A stretch of DNA of 64,000 nt from Poriferisodalis sp965262965 (GTDB taxonomy: Bacteria > Actinomycetota > Acidimicrobiia > Acidimicrobiales > Poriferisodalaceae): positions 744,001-808,000 of the forward strand of contig NZ_OZ253573.1 in assembly GCF_965262965.1 (NCBI RefSeq). The letters are read 5' to 3'. The notes under the pieces are model-generated. The model made no database searches, was not told where the DNA came from, and saw nothing but the letters and a program-made list of their open reading frames with translations. This document shows positions 17,881 to 24,749 of this stretch, piece by piece. The position numbers were made by a program, and so were the translations under genes. Position 1 is the stretch's first letter; every line of letters begins with the position of its first letter.

Positions 17881-19773
17881 AGTCGGACCCGGGTCAGGGA
17901 CAATGCCCGGTGCAGCTGGGGTCGGCGTACCTCCGCAGCCCGGTTCAGGATTCGCTTCTGCGGTTGTCTGTCTCTGTGTGCCGTACTGGCCTGGAGGCCC
18001 AACGTCGAACGCGAGCAGAGTGATCATGATCCCCGTTCCGTCTGGGATCGTCAGCGTCGCCGAACGGTCAGCCCACGGGATCGGGTTGTAGTTGTTGGCG
18101 CTGAACGCGGACAGATATGTGCTGATGTTGTTCCCGCCGAGCCATACGTTCACGTCCATGATCCAGCCGGTGCCAGTACCCCATGTGCCTGATGGCACGG
18201 TCCATTCGACTTCGATGCCCGCAGCGGAACGGCACGCAGTGACAGTCGGAATCGGCAGCGGAAGCACAGGGCACTGACCAGAGGTCGGGTTGCCCGTCGG
18301 AATGTTGATCGAACTTGAGTGCATCCCGGCTGTGCCGGACTCCAGCATCGGCGTGAGCGTGAGCGTCCACGCACTCGTCGTCGACAGCGTGCGACTGTAG
18401 GCACGCTCTGCCGCAACGAGATCATCGGTGCTAGTCAATGCGGAACCCTGCACGCCCCACTCGACCTGCCAGCCGTCAAGCGCATAGCCGACCTGCGGGT
18501 TCGAGACCGTCACTGCTGACCATGAAAGGCGCACCGTCGAACTCGAGCGGCAGGCCAGCAGATTGCCCGGACGCGGCTCAGTCGGCGGCGGCGTGTAGCC
18601 CGGTGGCGGCGTCGGGCAGGTGCCAGCAGGCCGGTAAACGTTGTCGTGGCACAACTCTGTGTCGACCGTGCCTCCTGGAGTGTCGCTGTTCCCCGGGGTA
18701 GTTGATCCACCGCCACCGCCACCGCAGGTCTGAGTCTCCTCGTCCCACATGCCGTTAGTGCCCTCGATGAAGTTGCCGAGATCACCCGGCACTGGGCACT
18801 GGCTGACGCCGCAGCCTTCTGTGTCGGCATCGACCAGAACCCATGCTTCGCCGTCGAAGCATGGGTGCTGGTTGTTGCCGTCAGAGTCGACCAGTCCGGT
18901 GCAGCCGCCAGCGCCGCCATTCAGCGCCGCGTCCCAACCGCCGCCGCCCTCGGCGACGCACCTGTCGTCCCACACGTCCTGCCAGAACTCATCGCTGGTG
19001 GTTTCGCTCGTGGCAGGACCCACACTTCCGGAGGGACAGCCCGGCGGGTCAAGCGCCAAGAACGTCGTCGTGTGCAGCTCGCCGTCGCGGCGGATGCACT
19101 GCACCCGCGTGTTGCCTTCGTCATCCTCGAGTTCCTCATCGGTCAAAGGGCGGCAGACCGTGTTCCCGTTCGAGCCGGTCTCCTCGACATCGCTGCCTCC
19201 GCAACGGCCCGACGCCGTGTCATCAGGGCTGTACGTCGGCTGGTCATCGTCGTCTTCCAAGTCTTCGTCGAATTCCTCATCGTCGTCTTCGACAGGTGCG
19301 CAGTTCGGCGGGGTGCCTGTTGTGCCGACGGGGCATTGCGGTGGCGGTGGTGGTGGTGGCGGTGGGGGGTTTTGGTTGCAGTTGGGCCATGGCTGACAAG
19401 ACGGTGGCGGCGGTGGCGGGGGATGGTCGGTGTGTTGGCATCCCCAGAGTCCGCACGTCGGATCGTGCGCCGCAGCCGGTTCGCTGTCCAGCAAGACCGC
19501 TGCTACGGCCGCGCCAGCTATGACGAACAGCGCCGCGACGACAAAACGCCAGCGGGTCGTGTTGTCGACGGGGTTTTCGGCAATGGCATCCATCGGAGAC
19601 CTCCGACGTAGAGACATACCGTCGAATATGGGCATCGGCCCGTTCGCCGCACCCCAAGGGCCTGCCGATCAGCGACCAGGTGAAGACCGTTAGGTTGAGG
19701 CACATGGGGTCGGGCTGGGAAACTGAGATCGTGATCGTTGCTCTGATTTCAGACCAGATCAGCGAGATGTGCC

Positions 19774-20316
19774 GTGTCAAACGGCCCAACTGACAGCGAT
19801 GCGGCTCTCGCGTGGGGGCAAGTCCTCACTGAGGTCCGGGAGATCCGCAACAAGCAGGATGCCCGCCTTGTTAGTGCCCAGCGGCAATCCCAGATGATCG
19901 TCGCTGGGTTCCTCGCCATGACGGCAATCTTCGTGACCGCCGTTTCCGTCGCTCCCGCATTCCGGTCGGAGGGGGCCGACACGGAGACTGCTATGGGCCT
20001 GCAGTCGGGATGGTTGGCATTCATTGCTGTTGTCTTCGTGGTGGCCGCGCTCGTCAACGGCGTTTTCTGGATCAAGACTCACACCGCTGCGAGACACTGG
20101 AGAGAAATCGCCGAGTTCGACGTGCTGACGGATTTCCCTGGCACCGTCAACGCACTGCCGCGCCTGCAACGCCACCTCGTAGGTGCGTTCCTGGGGCACT
20201 TCAATCACAACGAGCGCATCGTGCGTTGGACGCAACGCTTGGTTGGCGCCCAAGCAGCCCTCACACTCTTGGTCGTCTACGTGGTCGCAGCCATTTTGGT
20301 TACGGTGTTACGGTGA
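19774..20316 (+). CDS. small integral membrane protein, function unknown
   Basis: A 180-residue protein starting at GTG 19774. An N-terminal helix rich in charged residues (ALAWGQVLTEVREIRNKQDARLVSAQRQ) precedes membrane segments at about residues 42-62, 77-98 and 156-178. Between the second and third lies a soluble stretch (HTAARHWREIAEFDVLTDFPGTVNALPRLQRHL) on the opposite face. The topology resembles small membrane effectors of signalling or defence systems (for example PycTM-type), but I see no cyclase or sensor gene beside it, so no function is assigned. It is divergent from the interrupted surface-protein gene and convergent with the CW_binding_2 gene. Confidence 0.65.
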   Translation: MSNGPTDSDAALAWGQVLTEVREIRNKQDARLVSAQRQSQMIVAGFLAMTAIFVTAVSVAPAFRSEGADTETAMGLQSGWLAFIAVVFVVAALVNGVFWIKTHTAARHWREIAEFDVLTDFPGTVNALPRLQRHLVGAFLGHFNHNERIVRWTQRLVGAQAALTLLVVYVVAAILVTVLR

Positions 20317-20516
20317 ATTTCGTGGACCTGGAAGCGTCGCCCAATGAGCAAGAAGCGCTCTTCCCGAGTGCTGACGTCAGCCGCGGGCTGATATTCGACT
20401 TCGGAATACCGTCTTTGTGGAGGCGGGTACTGGGGCACATCCAGCGCGTTCGGAATCGCAAGAACGTTCGGAACCTGGCCTCCGGTTGAGGGCGCAGCCG
20501 AGCGGCTACGCCATGG

Positions 20517-20594
20517 ATGGAGCCCAGAGTCAGGGAACGGGTGGCTCGCATCGAGGAACGAGTCGGCATCCCCGCTGAGCCTGTCGGCGCCTAG
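20517..20594 (+). pseudogene. remnant resembling the C terminus of the RIEGxLG small protein
   Basis: A 25-residue frame beginning MEPRVRERVARIEERVGIP and ending at TAG 20592. ERVARIEERVGIPAEP matches QRLARIEGYLGIGMPAE near the C terminus of the small protein at 38785. The N-terminal membrane part of that protein is absent. It could be chance, as the match is short. Confidence 0.3.
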
Positions 20595-20598
20595 CGTC

Positions 20599-20633
20599 GA
20601 GCCTTCCGCAACCGGCCCCATTGCGGAAGGCTC
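20599..20633 (+). terminator. 13-bp perfect hairpin between convergent genes
   Basis: GAGCCTTCCGCAA (20599-20611) pairs perfectly with TTGCGGAAGGCTC (20621-20633) around a 9-base loop. No long T-run follows, as is common in actinobacteria. It lies between the membrane-protein gene and the CW_binding_2 gene and could serve both. Confidence 0.65.
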
Positions 20634-20648
20634 TGCTGAACAGTCCCG

Positions 20649-22547
20649 TTAGGTCTGCGGGTGCTCCCCGCACACAAGGTTCCACAGCGCGATCCCCAGC
20701 GGCGAGGCGTGCTCGTCGTTGCGCAGATGCGGCGACGTGGCAGCGGAGAACGGTGCGTCGCAGAGTTTCAGAGTCTCACGGGCCACACACGAGGCGTGAC
20801 GGGTGGTCAGCAGGGTTTGCATCCCCCACGCGGCAGGCTCACGATCGACCGGCGGGAAGGCGTGCATGAACCCGGCCCAATTCCACAGCAGTTGCCCGCC
20901 GTCAGCGATCCACGCCTTGTCGTTGTCGATGTCGACTCGGCGCGCCCGATGAGCACCGAGGTGATGGACGTACTCATGGGCGCTGACGGATTCGTCGTAG
21001 CCGTCGAGCACGATGCGCTCGTAGACGCCTCGGAAACCGTCAGCCGAGACGTGCTTCTCCCCCGGGATTGCCGCAAATTGTGCGCGCCAGCCGAACCCGA
21101 TCTGGTTCCATGCCCACATCGTGATGTTCTGTTTGGCCCATGCGACGTCGATTTCGGGATAGGTCGGGCCGTAGACGAACCGGAGCGCGTCGTCGGTCCA
21201 CCAGCCAGTGGTGAAGTCGATGGTCGTGCTTCCGAACGGGCCGGTGGTGATCTCGGTGTCGAAGCCCGCGTAGCGCTCTTGCAGTTCGCGTCGGAAACGA
21301 AGGGTGTTCTGGTTCGTCGTTGACGGCGGCGGTGGGCAGCCCGGGAACAGTGCCGCGGCTTCGTCGTGGTCGATGAAGTACCGGTCGGTCGCGGGCAGCA
21401 CGCTGTTCTCTGAACGGTTTTTGTAGTTGCCGTCGGCTGTCGGCTCGGTCGCGTCGAGATAGGTGTCGATGGCGTCCTGGGACACGGCGGCGTCGCCGCC
21501 GAACACCCGCAGCGTGATCCGCTCGTGACCTTGACGGGCTTCGTTGAGGAACTCAGTGGTCGTGTCGGGGATCGCAGCCGGGTCGGTGAGCACCGCTGGG
21601 GCGCACAGTTGGGCGAGCAGCGGAGCGGCGCTGAACGAGTCGAACGGCAGGAACGCTCGAGCCAGCCCGACCTCATCGTCGGCCCAGCAGTCGCCGCCGT
21701 GACGGGCGGCATAGGCGGCGAACTTCGTGGCGGTCTCGAACCGGGTGGCTCCGGCCATGCGGTCCACGATGATGCCCAGCGCTTCGATGCCGCTCTGGAC
21801 GTCAGCGGACAGCGCAGCAGTGCCGCCCATCAACACGACACGCTTGACGCCCGCGTCGGTCAGATACTCAGAAACGTCGGGATGCAGCCCCATCTTGGGT
21901 GTGAGCAACAGCGGCAGTCTGTTCTTGGCGGCAAGCGGGCCGGCGACAAGCGCATCGGCGAACACTTCGCCCGATGCGATGATCGCGGTCGGACCGAAAC
22001 GGGCGAGTCCGCCTGCCCCGCCCAGCCTCTGCGCTGCGGCCACGCCGGTGCGGTACTGGTCGTTGCCCGACACCCGCTCCACGTCGAAGCCGCCGAGCCG
22101 GAGCGCATCAGTGACATCAGCGCTGACCGTCGGATCACGGTCAGGCGGGTCAGCGCTGACCACGACAACGCGCTCGACGCCGACGTTGGACAGCCACACG
22201 AGCGTGTCGCCGAGCAGCCGATCCGGCGGGGTCATCAGCACCGGCGCGTCGAAACGGCCCGCCACCGACGCAGCCACTACAGCGTCAGTCCAATGCACAC
22301 CCGACACCATCACCACGGTGTCCAAAGATCCGTCCGCTTCGGCGGCGAACGCCTCAGCAATCCCCAACGACGTCGCATAGCGATCAGCGCCGCCGTAGCG
22401 CACGACTTGGACGGACGCAAGATCATCAGGCGCAGCCCCGGCGTGAGCAACTAGCGGCACGACTGACAGCAGCACGGCTGCGGCCATCGCCGCAAGAGCG
22501 CGGTTGGCGGGGTGGTTTGCTCGGTTGTTTCGGGCTTGCTGGGGCAT
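20649..22547 (-). CDS. exported cell-wall-binding (CW_binding_2) protein with C-terminal zincin-like motif
   Basis: A 632-residue exported protein from ATG 22547, preceded by an AAGGGAA-type ribosome-binding site. A signal peptide (AAMAAAVLLSVVPLVAHA) leads to three CW_binding_2 repeats, recognised by RYGGADRYATSLGIAEAF, DTVVMVSGVHWTDAVVAA, the SGNDQYRTGVAAAQRL repeat and RMAGATRFETATKFAAYAA. These modules attach proteins to wall polymers. The C-terminal half carries HEYVHHLGAH, an HExxH motif, followed about 20 residues later by WIADGG, which recalls the WxxEG motif of gluzincins but with Asp in place of Glu. A wall-anchored metallopeptidase is plausible; loss of the usual third ligand makes activity uncertain. 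Confidence 0.8.
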   Translation of the reverse strand: MPQQARNNRANHPANRALAAMAAAVLLSVVPLVAHAGAAPDDLASVQVVRYGGADRYATSLGIAEAFAAEADGSLDTVVMVSGVHWTDAVVAASVAGRFDAPVLMTPPDRLLGDTLVWLSNVGVERVVVVSADPPDRDPTVSADVTDALRLGGFDVERVSGNDQYRTGVAAAQRLGGAGGLARFGPTAIIASGEVFADALVAGPLAAKNRLPLLLTPKMGLHPDVSEYLTDAGVKRVVLMGGTAALSADVQSGIEALGIIVDRMAGATRFETATKFAAYAARHGGDCWADDEVGLARAFLPFDSFSAAPLLAQLCAPAVLTDPAAIPDTTTEFLNEARQGHERITLRVFGGDAAVSQDAIDTYLDATEPTADGNYKNRSENSVLPATDRYFIDHDEAAALFPGCPPPPSTTNQNTLRFRRELQERYAGFDTEITTGPFGSTTIDFTTGWWTDDALRFVYGPTYPEIDVAWAKQNITMWAWNQIGFGWRAQFAAIPGEKHVSADGFRGVYERIVLDGYDESVSAHEYVHHLGAHRARRVDIDNDKAWIADGGQLLWNWAGFMHAFPPVDREPAAWGMQTLLTTRHASCVARETLKLCDAPFSAATSPHLRNDEHASPLGIALWNLVCGEHPQT

Positions 22548-22636
22548 TGTGTTCCCTTTTCCGGTTGGACTCATTCTCCCAACGGGGTGTGGCACTCCCT
22601 GGCGTGGATTGCCAGGTGTAGTCGACCAGCAGCAGG

Positions 22637-22948
22637 TCAGTTGCCGTTGCTCGTCTTGGCGTTCCCTGCCGGCTCGACCGTGACGGGGATCTCATCTGGC
22701 AGCTGGGCGACACGAGGCAGGGTGGTGTCAGTTGGTGTCGTCGCTGCCGGCGAACTGACTGCCGTCGATGTTGTCGTAGTTACCGGCGATCGCTCCGTGA
22801 CGGCAGGCGCTGACTCGGAGGGCACCGGATCGGTCGGGGGTTGCGGGCTGCCGTTGCTCGAGGCAGAGCACGCGCCCAGCGTCACCGCCAGCACAACAGC
22901 GCCCGCAGCGTATCTAAGCGTCCAGTGTGAATGCGACTCGTTGCTCAT
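22637..22948 (-). CDS. small Thr/Pro-rich lipoprotein
   Basis: A 103-residue predicted lipoprotein from ATG 22948, with GGAGG eight bases upstream. The signal peptide (YAAGAVVLAVTLGAC) ends in a lipobox, and the mature part is a low-complexity Ser/Thr/Pro stretch (VTTTTSTAVSSPAATTPTDTT) typical of surface-exposed linkers. No domain was recognised. It is followed by the CW_binding_2 gene on the same strand. Its start overlaps, as ATGA, one possible end of the methylase reading frame restored by excising tnpB element copy B. Confidence 0.7.
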   Translation of the reverse strand: MSNESHSHWTLRYAAGAVVLAVTLGACSASSNGSPQPPTDPVPSESAPAVTERSPVTTTTSTAVSSPAATTPTDTTLPRVAQLPDEIPVTVEPAGNAKTSNGN

Positions 22949-23058
22949 CTGATGCCTCCGGTGTTCAGCCGTGATCTTGAATATGCACACCGGCTCTTCG
23001 GACGCTCCCTCAGAGCAATCGCCGTGATCGGCTTGCAGTCTCTCTGATGGCTTCGATT

Positions 23059-24659
23059 GGGGCTTATATCGGGTGTTAGCCGTTCCACCGGGTGGGGGTG
23101 CTGTTTATGTTCGGGTGGTGTCGTATGTGACGGTGCGTGTGCCGGTGCGGTTGAGCGGTCGGAGGGATCGGCTCAGCATCTGGTTGTTGCTGGGTGAGCA
23201 GCGTCAGGCGTTCAATCGCGGTGTGGGTTTGTGTCTCGAAGCGGTCGAGTCAGGCAACCGGGTGCCGTCGAAGTTCGATCTTCACAAACTGTTGACAGCG
23301 GACCGTGCGAGCGGCCGTATGCCAGGCGAGGTGCCGGTTGCGTTGCAGCGTCCGGGGATCGAAGCGGGCCGCGACGCTGTCCTCAAATGGGACAAGGCCC
23401 GTGGCCGTCTGGAGCGCAGTGTGGTGTTCTGGGCAGTGCGGCTCGCGGCAGCAGAGCTCGACGCTGCAGGTGAGCACCGGTCAGCTTCGGCGGTGCGCGG
23501 GGCGGTGAACTCGAAAGGGAAGCTGCGCAAGACCGCAGCCGGCGAGGTCCGTTATTGCGAGACGAGGCTGGCCAAAGCCCGCCAGCGACAAGACCGGCAC
23601 AACAAGCAGGGCACCGGTCGCCTGTTCCGGTCCCGCAAACGGTTCGAAAGCGAACCCGCGAACGCGGCTGCGTTGGTGTACCGCGGAGGAGTGATCCTCG
23701 GCGCAGACGGGTCGGTGCGGCTGCCGGGCGGCAAACGGCTGCGGCTCGCTGACCCCGGGTGGCGTCCGCCTGAGGGCCACGAATGGACCGGCGCGATACA
23801 GATCGTGGACACCACCCGCAAAGTCACTGTCCGCACCCGCCCGCAGCATCGCAAATATGTGATGCATGTGCAGCTGCGCCGCACCGATCCCGAACCGGTG
23901 CAAGCCCCCCAGTCACGTGATGAGGTGATCGGCGCTGATGCCGGGGTGGTGGAGCATATGGCGCTGTCGGACGGTCGGATGCTGAACATGGCCGACGAAA
24001 CCGATCTCAACACACAGATCCGGGAACTGCAACAGCAACGCTCGCGTTGCGATCACGGGTCGCGTCGCTGGCGGACGCTGTCGCGGCAGCTGCGCGGCCT
24101 GCACGCCAAGCGCACGAACCGGCGCGACAACAGCGCCGGCCAGATCGCTGCTGAGATCGTGTCCACGCCGGGTGTGTCCGTGGTCGGGGTCGAGAGAACC
24201 AACACCGTCGGGATGCTCGCCTCAGCAGCAGGCACCAAAGAACACCCCGGCAAAGGAGTGGCCGCTAAACGCGGCCTGAACCGGGCACTGTCGGACGCCC
24301 GCTTCGGCGGGATCCGCACCACCCTCGAACGCGCCGGCGTCAAACGCGGAATCCTTGTGATACGCGTCCCTGCCGCGGGCACGTCGATGTTCTGCCACCG
24401 ATGCGGTGCGCTAGTAGCCAGAGAAAGCCAATCCAGCTACTGGTGCAAAGACTGCGGGATCGTCGGCAACGCCGACACTCTCGCAGCCCGCAACGTGAAA
24501 GAACTCTCCTGGCAAGCCCTCACAGCCAACCAGGACACCAAACCGGCGGCGCGGGACTTCGCCGTCGAAAGAGGACCGGGCCGGAGGGAAACCAGCCCAA
24601 CCGCACCAGCGGCTACCGAGATCCTCACAAACAAACGGCTAACACCCGATATAAGCCCC
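23059..24659 (+). mobile_element. tnpB element copy B (1601 bp, perfect 26-bp terminal inverted repeats)
   Basis: Second copy of the element, in the opposite orientation to copy A and of identical length. Terminal repeats occupy 23059-23084 and 24634-24659. It encodes only tnpB. The insertion truncates the convergent methylase gene, whose stop TAG now lies in the right terminal repeat. Bases TT flank both sides (23057-23058 and 24660-24661), a possible 2-bp target duplication that copy A does not share. The near-perfect identity of the two copies implies very recent movement. Confidence 0.88.
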
Positions 24660-24749
24660 TTCATTTGCGTTCGCCAATGCTTGAAACGGCTGGCTTGCCC
24701 ACTGGTCATAGGCCCCTGCCATGGCGGACGCTTGGGAAGCAGTCATTGA
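23127..24749 (+). CDS. tnpB: TnpB (IS1341/OrfB type) RNA-guided nuclease, copy B
   Basis: 540-residue TnpB from GTG 23127; an upstream GTG at 23073, within the terminal repeat, is also in frame. Catalytic residues in this numbering are D271 (IGADAGVV), E356 (VGVERTN) and D450 (GNADTLAARN). The zinc-ribbon cysteines are 423, 426, 440 and 443, so the RuvC-like nuclease looks active. Like copy A it lacks a stop within the element and runs 90 bases into the methylase sequence on the opposite strand before stopping at 24749. The guide RNA of such enzymes would be transcribed off the right end of the element into flanking DNA. Slightly long for the family (commonly near 400 residues), partly because of the read-through tail. 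Confidence 0.85.
   Translation: MTVRVPVRLSGRRDRLSIWLLLGEQRQAFNRGVGLCLEAVESGNRVPSKFDLHKLLTADRASGRMPGEVPVALQRPGIEAGRDAVLKWDKARGRLERSVVFWAVRLAAAELDAAGEHRSASAVRGAVNSKGKLRKTAAGEVRYCETRLAKARQRQDRHNKQGTGRLFRSRKRFESEPANAAALVYRGGVILGADGSVRLPGGKRLRLADPGWRPPEGHEWTGAIQIVDTTRKVTVRTRPQHRKYVMHVQLRRTDPEPVQAPQSRDEVIGADAGVVEHMALSDGRMLNMADETDLNTQIRELQQQRSRCDHGSRRWRTLSRQLRGLHAKRTNRRDNSAGQIAAEIVSTPGVSVVGVERTNTVGMLASAAGTKEHPGKGVAAKRGLNRALSDARFGGIRTTLERAGVKRGILVIRVPAAGTSMFCHRCGALVARESQSSYWCKDCGIVGNADTLAARNVKELSWQALTANQDTKPAARDFAVERGPGRRETSPTAPAATEILTNKRLTPDISPFICVRQCLKRLACPLVIGPCHGGRLGSSH

Larger units (their letters stand above)
14783..19593 (-). pseudogene. repeat-rich exported surface protein gene, interrupted by tnpB element copy A
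   Basis: Start ATG 19593 follows GGAGG six bases upstream. The product begins with a signal peptide or anchor (RWRFVVAALFVIAGAAVAAVLL), then proline runs (about residues 55-90), an acidic Asp/Glu region, Cys-rich stretches and fibronectin-like domains. Three tandem units follow, with WxxW-type motifs. The element at 14911-16511 splits the gene. Removing exactly 1601 bases restores an open frame that runs to TAG at 14783-14785 and would encode 1069 residues ending in SEPSVGGTS. As it stands the frame continues into tnpB, producing a 1600-residue-class fusion. About 96% of the protein lies before the insertion, so it may still be made. Likely a cell-surface adhesin or structural protein; the family was not recognised. 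Confidence 0.75.
20317..20648. other. intergenic stretch between convergent genes
   Basis: This 332-base gap holds a likely bidirectional terminator (20599-20633) and a possible gene remnant at 20517-20594. Nothing else with coding character was found. Confidence 0.5.

Noticed and set aside
14734..19635. A single 1633-residue protein
   Set aside because: It is a chimera: surface protein, then a complete tnpB element with both terminal repeats, then read-through host sequence. Excising 1601 bases restores a sensible frame.
14911..24659. A composite transposon with tnpB elements as its ends
   Set aside because: Each copy interrupts a different gene whose frame reopens on excision of that copy alone, so these look like two independent insertions.
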